Notes: generated from the sequence alone by a model not told the origin. Counted from the first letter of the stretch, positions 39,089 to 47,384 are shown. The stretch: 64,000 bases of DNA from Colwellia sp. 1_MG-2023 (GCF_030546755.1 NZ_JAUOPE010000003.1:248001-312000); one strand, 5' to 3'. A program made the numbers and translations.

Positions 39089-39778
39089 ATGAATGTACTA
39101 AGTAAAAAGTCTTTACCGTTGAGCGGTTTTGCAGGGCTAACAGAGCACCGTTTAGTGAGTGATCGTCGTGTGTTTGGTAGTAGAAAAGCACCTAATACAT
39201 TCGATGGCATTGGTAACTTTGTATACCTTGCTGATGCGCAGTTTAATCCGAAAGGTGAAACCCATATGCATCCGCATAAAGAAATAGATGTTATATCAAT
39301 CATGATGAAAGGTCAGGTAAGTCATGAAGGATCTTTAGAACACGGACAAAGTTTAAAAGCTGGTGAAGTTCAGGTTCAAAGGGCGGGTAGTGAAGGGTTC
39401 TCGCATAATGAAATTAACCCAGACAACACCAAAAATCGCATGTTGCAGCTATGGGTATTACCTGATGAGACTGGTCAACCGGCAAATTACAAACATTACA
39501 CTCTAAAAGCTAATGGCGTTACTCGTATTTACGGTGGTCACAAAAATCAGAGTGAAACGTTTGATAGTAAAACACTTATAGATGTAGTCAGGTTATCAGC
39601 AGGTCAAAGCATCAAGTTTGATCACGAAATACTTGCCTATGTTAGCCAAGGAAAAGCTGAATTTTCTGACGAAAATAATACATTTAACGTTGAAGGTGGC
39701 GACTTAATACGCAGCTATAAAACTGAAATATCTACTAATAGCGATGCCGAAATCGTTGTTGTAAGCGAAGTATCATAA
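39089..39778 (+). CDS. Pirin family protein
   Basis: A 229-residue bicupin. The N-terminal cupin holds the metal-binding residues in THMHPHKEIDVISIMMKGQVSHEGS (three histidines and a glutamate region). The C-terminal half is a second, degenerate cupin. Some bacterial pirins have quercetinase activity and others modulate enzymes; the role here is unknown. The SD GGAGAAAGG is just before the ATG. It is first in a unit with a YcaC-like hydrolase and a small membrane protein, divergent from LysR, a set often linked to responses to aromatic or reactive compounds. Confidence 0.9.
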   Translation: MNVLSKKSLPLSGFAGLTEHRLVSDRRVFGSRKAPNTFDGIGNFVYLADAQFNPKGETHMHPHKEIDVISIMMKGQVSHEGSLEHGQSLKAGEVQVQRAGSEGFSHNEINPDNTKNRMLQLWVLPDETGQPANYKHYTLKANGVTRIYGGHKNQSETFDSKTLIDVVRLSAGQSIKFDHEILAYVSQGKAEFSDENNTFNVEGGDLIRSYKTEISTNSDAEIVVVSEVS

Positions 39779-39806
39779 ATTAACCAAGTAAAAGAGGATA
39801 TGTAAC

Positions 39807-40433
39807 ATGAATAAATTCACAGAAACGTTAACAACTGACAATGCAGTATTAGCAATGATTGATCATCAAACAGGATTGCTAGTAAGTTGCCGTGATCAAG
39901 ATCCACATTTGATGACTGAAAATATCAAAGGTTTATGTTTTCTGGCAAAAACTGTTGGTATGCCAACAATTATAACAGCAAGTATGCCAGATGGCCCTAA
40001 TGGTCCAATAATGCCTGAAATTACAGAGATATTAGGCGACGACATTATTGAACGCGCTGGTGAAATAAATGCGTGGAAAAGCCCTGAATTCAAAAAAGCA
40101 ATTGAAGCAACGGGTCGTAAAAAAATAATTATGGCAGGGATTGTGACCGATGTTTGTTTGATGTTCCCTGCAATTTCAGCCGTGGCGGAAGGGTATGATG
40201 TTTACGCTGTTGTTGATGCTTCTGGTACTTGGAATAAATCTGTTGCTGACGCAGCTATTCATCGAATGACGCAAGCAGGCGTGAAAGTCGCTACTTGGGC
40301 ATCGGTATTAGCAGAAGTCATGGACGATTGGCGCAGTGAAAAAGGCATGGAACTTGGTGGTGTTTTAGGACAGCACACTTCTTACCGCTGGGTATATAAT
40401 AGTTTTTTGCAAGCTAATCAACCACAGAGCTAG
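39807..40433 (+). CDS. Isochorismatase-like (YcaC-type) cysteine hydrolase
   Basis: A 208-residue hydrolase of the isochorismatase superfamily. The catalytic aspartate is in LAMIDHQTGLL, a lysine in TGRKKIIMAGI, and the nucleophilic cysteine in VTDVCLMFPA, with the preceding cis-peptide region (GIVTDV). It is closest in pattern to YcaC, an octameric hydrolase of unknown substrate. It follows pirin by 28 bases with an SD (AGAGGA) and precedes the small membrane protein gene. Confidence 0.88.
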   Translation: MNKFTETLTTDNAVLAMIDHQTGLLVSCRDQDPHLMTENIKGLCFLAKTVGMPTIITASMPDGPNGPIMPEITEILGDDIIERAGEINAWKSPEFKKAIEATGRKKIIMAGIVTDVCLMFPAISAVAEGYDVYAVVDASGTWNKSVADAAIHRMTQAGVKVATWASVLAEVMDDWRSEKGMELGGVLGQHTSYRWVYNSFLQANQPQS

Positions 40434-40489
40434 AAAATATCTACCATGTAAGGCACTAGCTTTGCATGGTACCTAATGAGGAACAATTA

Positions 40490-40690
40490 ATGAAAGTACC
40501 AAACAAACACTTATTAGCATTAATCAATTACTTGGCCTTGGTTCCGCTAGTCTATTTTATACCTGCATGGTTGCAACCTTACCTACCAACTAACAAGCTA
40601 CTAGAAGTATGCATTGTTGTGGCGGTTATCGTGCCGATAATTTCCTATGTCGTTATGCCACTAACAATGAAATTGCTTATTAAAAAATAG
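40490..40690 (+). CDS. Small two-helix membrane protein, 66 residues
   Basis: It starts MKVPNKHLLALINYLALVPL and has two predicted membrane helices (about residues 11-27 and 40-60) ending YVVMPLTMKLLIKK. The SD GAGGAA at 40478-40483 supports the ATG at 40490 over an in-frame ATG at 40466. The sequence resembles the C-terminal membrane segment found fused to antibiotic-biosynthesis-monooxygenase (ABM) domains, here without the enzyme domain. It is the third gene of the pirin unit. Confidence 0.75.
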   Translation: MKVPNKHLLALINYLALVPLVYFIPAWLQPYLPTNKLLEVCIVVAVIVPIISYVVMPLTMKLLIKK

Positions 40691-41086
40691 ATTGTCAGTT
40701 ATCTTTATAGGAATTTTGACATTTACCTGCTTAACAGTACCAATAGTGCTTGTCTTCAAGCGGGAATCGGGTTTTCCTTACTACTGAATATGACAAATAT
40801 TTCAATCTTGAAGCAATTATTTGTATTACAATTCACCTTAATGACTGCCTTAGTGGCTAAGAAGGTAGTCATTCGCAACCAATTTAGGTTCTGTACTGGA
40901 ATAATGGTGAACAAAGATACCTACTTTTAATAAGCATGTTATATCATTAAGTTTCAGATATTTAACTAAGCACCTTAATTGATAGGGGGTATAAAATGGG
41001 GTATCCCATTCTTTGTTTTATATTTTTTAATGCTTTATCAGTTGTTTAGATTGTATATGGGCAGCATGATGTAATTCATGCTTGTC
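40691..41086. other. Non-coding stretch with two hairpins
   Basis: No gene is seen. A 12-bp near-perfect stem lies at 40840-40873 (AATGACTGCCTT with AAGGTAGTCATT, one G-T pair, 10-base loop, no T-run). A terminator-like hairpin AATGGG-GTAT-CCCATT is at 40995-41010, followed by CTTTGTTTTATATTTTTT. Confidence 0.5.
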
Positions 41087-41212
41087 TAAATCAGTGATAA
41101 CTTCGTTACTTCACAACTCGTTTAAGAAACACTAAACGTCGTTGTGAAGTGCCTTGTTCTAACATGATTTATTCGGCGCATAAATAATATTAGCTACTTA
41201 ACGCTTAACGAT

Positions 41213-41238
41213 AAAAACCTGCTTCGGCAGGTTTTTTT
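41213..41238 (+). terminator. Terminator hairpin in repeat unit 1
   Basis: A perfect 10-bp stem AAAAACCTGC/GCAGGTTTTT with a TTCG loop and further T residues. Confidence 0.85.
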
Positions 41239-41404
41239 GTTATTAAGAGGGCAAGAATATGTAAGTGATCATCTGCTGTAAATCGTTAAATACTGCGTTT
41301 CTTCACAACTCGTTTAAGAAACACTAGACGTCGTTGTGAAGTACCTTGTTCTAACATGATTTATTCGGCGCATAAATAGTATTAGCTACTTAACGCTTAA
41401 CGAT

Positions 41405-41430
41405 AAAAACCTGCTTCGGCAGGTTTTTTT
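41405..41430 (+). terminator. Terminator hairpin in repeat unit 2
   Basis: Identical to the unit 1 hairpin, exactly 192 bases downstream. Confidence 0.85.
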
Positions 41431-41536
41431 GTTATTAAGAGAGCAAGAATATGTAAGAGATTATCTAGTCTAAATCGTTAAATACTGCGTTTCTTCATGA
41501 CTTGTTTAAGAAACATTAAAATTCGTTATTTTTTGA

Positions 41537-42421
41537 TCATTTTGTTTTTTTAGCTTGGGCAATAAAATCACTTAAATAATCAAGTTTTTGTTCGTCTTTA
41601 CGTATACCGATGAATATTTGTTTATTAATTCCTTGCTCTCCAAAGCGAATACTTTTGATAGGCATTGATTTAGAGTATTCATCTACTAGCCAGCCGGGCA
41701 GAGCACAAATACCCCTGCCAGCGGCGACCATCTGTAGCATGATTTCCGTTGTTTCAATATATTTATGTTTCTTGACTGAACACTTTGCTGGGTTAAGAAA
41801 TTGGCTAAAAATATCAAGTCTAAGTGGTTCTACAGGATAGCTAAATAGACTTTCATCGCTAAGTTGCTCCGGTAAGATAAAGTCTAGTTGTGCTAGTTTG
41901 TGAGATTGAGAAACGACGAGCCTATGCTCATATTCAAAAACGGGGATGTAATCTACTTTAGGAACAAAAAGTGGGTCAGGTGTAATAAGTACGTCTATTT
42001 CGTAACTAAGTAATGCCCCTAAAGCGCCAAACTGAAACTCTTGCTTCACATCCATATCAATGTCAGGCCAGTGCGCTAAATAAGGCTGTATTACTCTGAG
42101 TAGCCATTGATAACATGGATGACACTCCATGCCTATTCGTAATGCTCCCATCTCTCCTTTCGAAATTTGATTTAATAATAATTCCGTGTGTGAAAACTGC
42201 GGCAACACTCTGTCAGCAAGTGTTTGTATACGTTCACCTGCTGTTGTGAGACGTAAGCTTCGACCATCTTTTTTCCATAACTGAGTAGACAATTGCCCTT
42301 CTAGTTTTTTAATACTGTGACTTAACGCTGATTGAGATAAGTGTAACGAATTAGCCGCTTTAGTTAGGGTGCCATGCTCTTTAATTGCCGTGAATATTTC
42401 TAAATGAATCCTTTCTAACAC
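41537..42421 (-). CDS. MetR-like LysR-family regulator
   Basis: A 294-residue LysR protein that resembles E. coli MetR along its length: LSQSALSHSIKKLEGQL in the HTH, then ALRIGMECHPCYQWLLRVIQPYLAHWPDIDMD (MetR has IAIECHSCIQWL), SYPVEPLRLDIFSQFL and MVAAGRGICALPGWLVDEY. MetR senses homocysteine and activates methionine genes. It lies beside a TauE/SafE permease and the mesX-mesD methionine synthase genes, so it most likely controls them. TGAA-N5-TTCA-type sites are found in front of itself and of mesX. Confidence 0.88.
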   Translation of the reverse strand: MLERIHLEIFTAIKEHGTLTKAANSLHLSQSALSHSIKKLEGQLSTQLWKKDGRSLRLTTAGERIQTLADRVLPQFSHTELLLNQISKGEMGALRIGMECHPCYQWLLRVIQPYLAHWPDIDMDVKQEFQFGALGALLSYEIDVLITPDPLFVPKVDYIPVFEYEHRLVVSQSHKLAQLDFILPEQLSDESLFSYPVEPLRLDIFSQFLNPAKCSVKKHKYIETTEIMLQMVAAGRGICALPGWLVDEYSKSMPIKSIRFGEQGINKQIFIGIRKDEQKLDYLSDFIAQAKKTK

Positions 42422-42449
42422 CAGTAATCTCCTGTTTAATTTTTATTGA

Positions 42450-42462
42450 TGAATTCTAATCA
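42450..42462. promoter_or_regulatory. MetR-type site upstream of the LysR gene
   Basis: TGAATTCTAATCA matches the MetR consensus TGAA-N5-TTCA except for one base. It is 29-41 bases upstream of the regulator start, in the spacer shared with the TauE/SafE gene. Confidence 0.4.
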
Positions 42463-42664
42463 TTAATTGATGAAGTTATATCATTTTTATTCATTGATTA
42501 AGTGTATTTATAATGAACTAAATAGTAACGAAAAATCATGAAAATAATTTCCCATTAGGTATGGCAAAAATTGTTTGCAGGTAACAATGACGTTGCCACT
42601 CTTTTAAAAGAGAGAACAACTGAGTTGCAAATTCTTGAGTACTAGAGACAAGCGGACTTTGTCG

Positions 42665-43516
42665 ATGATTAAAACAAAAGTAGTAATGAATATCATAGAA
42701 TTTATCATAAATAATTTATCATCCTTTTTGGCGATGGTTGCCACAGGAATATTTGCAGGAATTTTAGCCGGCTTGTTAGGAGTAGGAGGCGGTATTGTAA
42801 TCGTCCCTGTACTATTTTTTGTCTTCCAGACCTTTGGTGTTTCACCAGATTCTGCAATGCTAATTGCTACCGCAACCTCGCTAGCCATCATCGTACCTAC
42901 CTCTATTAGTTCTATTCGTTCGCACAATCAAAAAGGAAATGTTGATTTTGACCTCCTTAAGCGTTGGGCGGTATTTATTCTTATCGGTGTATTGGTTGGC
43001 AGTTGGTTAGTGACTCGTATTGAAGGCACTATGCTTACTACGTTATTTGGTATTATTGCCAGTTTATCAGCGCTTAATATGCTATTTAAAAATGGTCAAT
43101 CGGCGTTATATCAACAATTGCCTGTACCAGCAGGACAAATTGTTATGGCGACATCCATTGGTTTTTTCAGTTCAATGGTAGGGATAGGCGGCGGCACTAT
43201 TTCTGTACCACTGCTTACTTTATATAATTACCCCACGCATAAGGCCGTTGGTACAGCTGCAGCTATAGGATTAATCATTTCCTTACCAGGGGCGCTAACC
43301 CTGTTAGCATTTGGCAGCACACCCGTTGATGCTCCTGCGGGTACATTTGGCTTGGTTAACTTAATCGCTTTCATTTGTATTGTGCCACTAACGGTATTAT
43401 TTGCACCTTTAGGAGTCTTTTTGGCAGCAAAATTAGACTCGGTTAAACTGAAAAAAATCTTTGCGCTTGTATTGTTATTTACGGGGCTAAGAATGTTGAT
43501 GCAGCTTTTTTTATAA
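42665..43516 (+). CDS. TauE/SafE family sulfite/organosulfur permease
   Basis: A 283-residue membrane protein with about eight helices and two family repeats: AGILAGLLGVGGGIVIVPVL near the N-terminus and SSMVGIGGGTISVPLLTLYNYPTHKAVGTAAA in the middle. Family members move sulfite, sulfoacetate or related sulfur anions. The start is uncertain: ATG 42665 is used; ATG 42686 and TTG 42635 are alternatives and none has a clear SD. It is divergent from the MetR-like regulator and convergent with mesD, so a role in sulfur supply for methionine is a reasonable inference. Confidence 0.83.
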   Translation: MIKTKVVMNIIEFIINNLSSFLAMVATGIFAGILAGLLGVGGGIVIVPVLFFVFQTFGVSPDSAMLIATATSLAIIVPTSISSIRSHNQKGNVDFDLLKRWAVFILIGVLVGSWLVTRIEGTMLTTLFGIIASLSALNMLFKNGQSALYQQLPVPAGQIVMATSIGFFSSMVGIGGGTISVPLLTLYNYPTHKAVGTAAAIGLIISLPGALTLLAFGSTPVDAPAGTFGLVNLIAFICIVPLTVLFAPLGVFLAAKLDSVKLKKIFALVLLFTGLRMLMQLFL

Positions 43517-43541
43517 GTTTACGTCTGTTAGTTTTTGGCGT

Positions 43542-44591
43542 CTATGACGACGCCGATAGTTCTTTTCGGATTATCTCTGCGCCAGCACTTAACGCATTTA
43601 ATTTACCATTGGCAACCTGACGAGGTAATGGAGCCATGCCACAGTTGGTGCACGGGTAGAGTTTATCCGCATCAACATACTTAAGCGCTTTTCGTAACGT
43701 ATTGGCAACTTCCGCTGGGGTTTCAATATTATTGGTTGCTACATCAATCGCTCCAACCATCACTTTTTTACCTCGAACAAGTTCAAGTAGTTCAATTGGA
43801 ACGTGCGAATTATGACACTCAAGCGAAATCCTATCGATAGTCGACTTTTGTAGCTTTGGCAAAATTTCTTCATATTGTCGCCATTCAGCGCCCAGCGTTT
43901 TTTTCCAATCTGTATTGGCTTTTATGCCATAGCCATAGCAAATATGGACAGCCGTTTCACATTTAAGCCCCTCAATGGCTCTCTCTAAACAAGCAATGCC
44001 CCAGTCATTAACCTCATCAAAAAACACGTTAAATGCAGGTTCATCAAATTGGATAATATTAACCCCCACTGACGCTAATTCTTTAGCTTCTTGATTGAGT
44101 ATTTTAGCAAATTCCCATGCTAGCTTTTTACGACTTTTAAAATGGTCATCATAGAGAGTATCTATCATTGTCATTGGACCCGGTAACGTCCATTTAATTG
44201 GTTTATTGGTGTGTTGACGTAAAAATTTTGCCTCCTCAACAAAAACAGGTTTGGGTCGAGAAACTGCACCAACCACAGTAGGCACACTTGCATTATATCG
44301 GTCACGAATTTTAACGGTTTTTCGATTTTCAAAATCAACGCCAGTTAGGTGTTCAATAAAGGTAGTAACAAAGTGTTGGCGTGTTTGTTCACCGTCACTG
44401 ACAATATCGATTCCCGCTTGATGTTGTTCATGTAATGACAGCAGTAGCGCATCTTGTTTGCCTTCTATTAATTCTTCCCCTTGCAGTTTCCAAGGCGACC
44501 AAAGGGTTTCTGGTTTTGCAAGCCACGAAGGCTTAGGTAAACTGCCTGCCGTTGAAGTAGGTAATAGTGTGTTTATAATAGGTGTGTTCAT
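43542..44591 (-). CDS. mesD: Folate-independent core methionine synthase MesD
   Basis: A 349-residue protein equivalent to only the C-terminal catalytic barrel of MetE (E. coli MetE is about 750). Zinc-ligand positions are preserved: HICYGYG, SLECHNSH and PCTNCGMAPLP. The N-terminal folate-binding half of MetE is absent, so this is a core synthase and not a broken metE. Beside a DUF1852 gene it fits the MesD family of aerobic bacteria, which makes methionine from homocysteine without methylfolate or cobalamin and needs MesX and oxygen. The methyl donor is unknown. It lies 28 bases after mesX in one operon. Confidence 0.9.
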   Translation of the reverse strand: MNTPIINTLLPTSTAGSLPKPSWLAKPETLWSPWKLQGEELIEGKQDALLLSLHEQHQAGIDIVSDGEQTRQHFVTTFIEHLTGVDFENRKTVKIRDRYNASVPTVVGAVSRPKPVFVEEAKFLRQHTNKPIKWTLPGPMTMIDTLYDDHFKSRKKLAWEFAKILNQEAKELASVGVNIIQFDEPAFNVFFDEVNDWGIACLERAIEGLKCETAVHICYGYGIKANTDWKKTLGAEWRQYEEILPKLQKSTIDRISLECHNSHVPIELLELVRGKKVMVGAIDVATNNIETPAEVANTLRKALKYVDADKLYPCTNCGMAPLPRQVANGKLNALSAGAEIIRKELSASS

Positions 44592-44619
44592 GGTAAATAC
44601 TGCTTTCCCTTAGTGTTAA

Positions 44620-45594
44620 TTAAAGTGCGTAATGAGCAGACCACTGCTCAAGCACTGTTTGATATGGCTTGATGAAGTGCTTTTCAGCAAATCTTCCTTG
44701 TTTAATCGACAACTTGTTACGCTCTTCTCGGTCATACACAATTTGAGTTATTGAGTGATCTTGGTTTTTTAAACTGGGTTGATAGCAATTTCCTGCAACC
44801 GCATTTGCATTATAAATTTCAGGTCGGTAAATTTTTTGAAACGTTTCCATCGTGCTGATAGTACTTATCAACTCAAGGTTACTGTAATCATTCAGTAAGT
44901 CGCCGAAGTAAAAGAAAGCCAAAGGCGCAACGCTATTCAGCGGCATAAAATAACGAACCTCTAAGCCCATTCTTTTGAAATATTTTTCTGTTAAAGAAGA
45001 TTCGTTAGGTTGATATTCAACGCCTAATACAGGATGTTGGTTTTGAGTTCTATAATAAGTCTTGTTATCTGAAACACTTAAACAGATCACCGGTGGTTTT
45101 TTAAAATGCTGTTTATAAGTATCTGAATAAACAAAATGTTTAAAAAGCTTTCCATGAAGCACGCCAAAATTATCTGGAATGCTAAACTTGGATTGCCCTT
45201 TGTTATATTCACTAAGTAATACACTAAAATCATAATCTCGGACATACGATGAAAAATTATTGCCGACAATGCCTTCAATGCGTTCGTTTGTTTGGTGATC
45301 AACAATATTGGTTTTCAATACTTCAATTGATGGGAAAGCATGACCACTCCCCACAATATCCATATCAACTGAAATAATTTCAAGTTCAACACGATAACGA
45401 TCGCCTTTGGGGTTATCCCAATACGCTAACGCATTAAAGCTATTGTCGATCATCTTTAAAGCGTTACTTAAGTTTTGTTGTCGGCATTCACCTCTGGCTA
45501 AATTAGCAAAGTTGGTGGTAATACGCGTACTTTCTGAAGGTTGATAGTTTTCATTAAGAAGCATGTTCTTAATAGTAAATGTAATATTTTTCAT
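44620..45594 (-). CDS. mesX: DUF1852 protein MesX, partner of MesD
   Basis: A 324-residue protein of the DUF1852 family (FTIKNMLLNENYQPSESTRITTNFANLARGE at the start, GVEYQPNESSLTEKYFKRMGLEVRYFMPLNSVAPLAFFYFGD in the second half). There is no signal peptide or membrane helix. Known members are required, with oxygen, for MesD activity, but the reaction is unknown; supplying a methyl group is one idea. It is first in the mesX-mesD operon. A perfect TGAA-N5-TTCA site lies about 190 bases upstream. Confidence 0.9.
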   Translation of the reverse strand: MKNITFTIKNMLLNENYQPSESTRITTNFANLARGECRQQNLSNALKMIDNSFNALAYWDNPKGDRYRVELEIISVDMDIVGSGHAFPSIEVLKTNIVDHQTNERIEGIVGNNFSSYVRDYDFSVLLSEYNKGQSKFSIPDNFGVLHGKLFKHFVYSDTYKQHFKKPPVICLSVSDNKTYYRTQNQHPVLGVEYQPNESSLTEKYFKRMGLEVRYFMPLNSVAPLAFFYFGDLLNDYSNLELISTISTMETFQKIYRPEIYNANAVAGNCYQPSLKNQDHSITQIVYDREERNKLSIKQGRFAEKHFIKPYQTVLEQWSAHYAL

Positions 45595-46450
45595 GGTGAT
45601 CCGTTATCCAATTTTGTATAAAAAGCTCAAATCTATTTCTCTAATTAAACTTCTATTAGGGTCCTATTGATTTCACGCTAACAATTCCTCTAAGGGGGAG
45701 TGGTGATCTTGTCTAGCGTTCAGGTGTAGGTATTTTATACTTGATTAATTTTATGAATAAAAATGGTATTAATTCATCTAGCTATGAATTGTATTCATGG
45801 GTTTGTTGTTAAAAATGAACGGTTCAGTGTTTTGAAGGACGGATTGCTATGCATTGCTGTTTATTGTTTACCTATAATCGAATGTAAGTTCATAAGTAGA
45901 TAAAATCAGATCGTTTAAATTAACCTTATATCAAATACACTCTATTGATAATTAAAGGTTTAGGGTGTTTTTTCACTGCTAGCCAAGAGATTTTTTCACT
46001 CAAAAAGTAATTAAATCGCTATGAAAGCAACGAATAAAACTTCCAAATTAAAGAGAAAATTATGCAATATCTAGATTTCCTGAAAACAAGGTGAGACGTT
46101 TTGATAGGGTGGCATTGGTAATAATACCAGGTTATCGATAATGAATACGTCAACATTGTAGAGCTTTAGGTAACTTTTATATCAGCATTTAACAAATGCG
46201 TTTTTAATTCATTTTATCAACTGCAGTATCATTAAGTATTAGGCGATTATTGGTATTAATAGAAACTTAAATGATTAATCGTAAATTGAAAATTTAAGTC
46301 TGAACAATAGAGTGTAATTAAATTATTCAAGCCAATTGCGTAAGGTATATTTTTCAGAGTATTAAATGGTGTACAATTAAATGGACCTTTTAGAGAGATA
46401 TTCGGTCTACTAGATTAGTACTTTAGAAAAGTCATTAAAAGGAGAATAAG
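45595..46450. other. Long AT-rich non-coding stretch upstream of mesX
   Basis: 856 bases without a convincing gene. It holds the mesX promoter side with a MetR-type site (45785-45797), a wider TGAAT/ATTCA pair (45754-45776), and the promoter of the DUF3016 gene at the far end (SD AAGGAG just before 46451). Two very short ORFs with fair SD sequences (45849-45887, 12 residues; and one near 46060) are noted but not called. Its length and composition suggest decayed or regulatory DNA. Confidence 0.5.
45785..45797. promoter_or_regulatory. MetR-type operator upstream of mesX-mesD
   Basis: TGAATTGTATTCA is a perfect match to the E. coli MetR consensus TGAA-N5-TTCA. It lies 191 bases upstream of the mesX ATG. 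The adjacent regulator gene is MetR-like. Confidence 0.55.
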
Positions 46451-46933
46451 ATGAAAAATTTGAGTGTGATCTTGATCGCAGTAAGTTCATTGTTTTTAAC
46501 TTTTATATCGTCAGCAGCAACCAGTGAAGTGACGTGGTCGAATCCTGATAAATACCGAGATGTTGATGCGGGCAATGGCCACCGCGCAAAATTTAAAGCG
46601 CATGTTTTTGCTAACTTTGAAGAGCACTTTACTTCGTTAGCCCAAAAGCTACCTGAAGGACAAACATTATTCATTGATGTTCAAGATGTTGACTTAGCCG
46701 GTGATGTACATCAAAACATGCGAAGAATCCGTGTTATTAAAGATATATTTTTCCCGCGTATTAAGTTTTCGTATAAAGTGGTTGATAGTGGTAAAAACGA
46801 GCTGTCTTCAGGCGATGTTAACCTAAAAGATATGAGTTTTATGATGGGCTCAAATCTTCGTTATAATCAAGATAGTTTAGGTTATGAAAAAAGAATGTTA
46901 GATGGTTGGTTTGAAAAAACATTCTTACAATAA
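46451..46933 (+). CDS. DUF3016 family exported protein
   Basis: A 160-residue protein with a signal peptide (MKNLSVILIAVSSLFLTFISSAA). The mature part fits DUF3016: VTWSNPDKYRDVDAGNGHRAKFKAHVF, LPEGQTLFIDVQDVDLAGD, and IKDIFFPRIKFSYKV.., ending LGYEKRMLDGWFEKTF. The function is unknown; the family is common in Shewanella, Colwellia and Xanthomonas. A strong SD (AAGGAG) precedes the ATG and a terminator shared with the convergent gene follows. Confidence 0.88.
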   Translation: MKNLSVILIAVSSLFLTFISSAATSEVTWSNPDKYRDVDAGNGHRAKFKAHVFANFEEHFTSLAQKLPEGQTLFIDVQDVDLAGDVHQNMRRIRVIKDIFFPRIKFSYKVVDSGKNELSSGDVNLKDMSFMMGSNLRYNQDSLGYEKRMLDGWFEKTFLQ

Positions 46934-46976
46934 GCCAGTATTGCTCGACTGAGTTTGAGTCATCAATATAGCCATT

Positions 46977-47002
46977 AAAAGCCGAAAATAGTTTCGGCTT
47001 TT
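46977..47002. terminator. Terminator after the DUF3016 gene
   Basis: A perfect 11-bp stem AAAAGCCGAAA/TTTCGGCTTTT with an ATAG loop, flanked by A and T runs, serving both convergent genes. Confidence 0.88.
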
Positions 47003-47030
47003 TTTATCAAAGCTGTGAAATTTTGTCGTT

Positions 47031-47336
47031 TTAAGCCGTATAACTTTGTTCAAAATTTCCTAAAACAGTAAAAAGCTGTTCAATTTTTTTCACCATGGCA
47101 ATTAAGGTCGCTTGATCTGAGGTTTTTTGCCAAAACACTAAATCGTTTGCCACTTCTTCAACGTATGGTTGAAAGGTGTTGGCTGAGCAAGTAAAGCCAG
47201 CATCTTTTGTAAAAATAGCTTCAAAACCGGCTTGGTTCTTCTCACGTAAATCACTTAATGTCGCATCGGCGGCTAATGATTTTTTTAAGATGATAGAAAC
47301 ATTTTCTACCAATTGTTGACTTACTGTAGCACTCAT
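47031..47336 (-). CDS. Hypothetical cytoplasmic protein, 101 residues
   Basis: A small acidic, helix-rich protein (MSATVSQQLVENVSIILKKS..), ending EQLFTVLGNFEQSYTA. There is no signal peptide or membrane helix, and one cysteine. The ATG at 47336 is preferred; a TTG at 47345 is also in frame. It lies 48 bases downstream of epmB in the same direction and may be in its operon. I do not recognise a family. Confidence 0.65.
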   Translation of the reverse strand: MSATVSQQLVENVSIILKKSLAADATLSDLREKNQAGFEAIFTKDAGFTCSANTFQPYVEEVANDLVFWQKTSDQATLIAMVKKIEQLFTVLGNFEQSYTA

Positions 47337-47384
47337 AATTTTCAATCTTACCTAAAATATTAACTGATATTTTTAATCGCGCTA

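Larger units (their letters stand above)
41087..41532. repeat. 192-bp tandem intergenic repeat, two full units and a partial third
   Basis: Units begin at 41087, 41279 and 41471. The first two differ at about six positions over a compared 162 bases. Each full unit holds a hairpin (outer stem CTTCACAAC/GTTGTGAAG, inner stem CGTTT with AAACG or AGACG, fixed loop AAGAAACACT), then ACCTTGTTCT or GCCTTGTTCT, then an ATTCGGCGCATAAAT block, and finally a TTCG-loop terminator hairpin. The partial third unit ends at the LysR stop and its hairpin has decayed. A diverged copy lies downstream of efp. There is no ORF. It might be a small-RNA gene family or a mobile palindromic repeat. Confidence 0.85.

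Noticed and set aside
38964-39191. N-terminal extension of the LysR gene at 38.1-39.0 kb
   Set aside because: The extra 76 codons overlap the divergent pirin gene, are not LysR-like, and would make the protein abnormally long.
41087-41532. Tandem repeats as a CRISPR array
   Set aside because: The units are 192 bases with nearly identical sequence throughout and contain terminators; there are no short repeats with unique spacers and no cas genes.
43537-43554. GGCGTC/GACGCC hairpin at the end of mesD
   Set aside because: It lies across the mesD stop but has no U-tract in the direction of either gene, so I do not call it a terminator.
43542-44591. Truncated metE pseudogene
   Set aside because: The 349-residue protein has a clean start and all zinc-ligand motifs, and it sits in an operon with its DUF1852 partner, so it is an intact core synthase (MesD).
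45849-45887. 12-residue ORF (MHCCLLFTYNRM) with a fair SD
   Set aside because: Too short to separate from chance in an AT-rich spacer and not clearly placed as a leader peptide of any gene.
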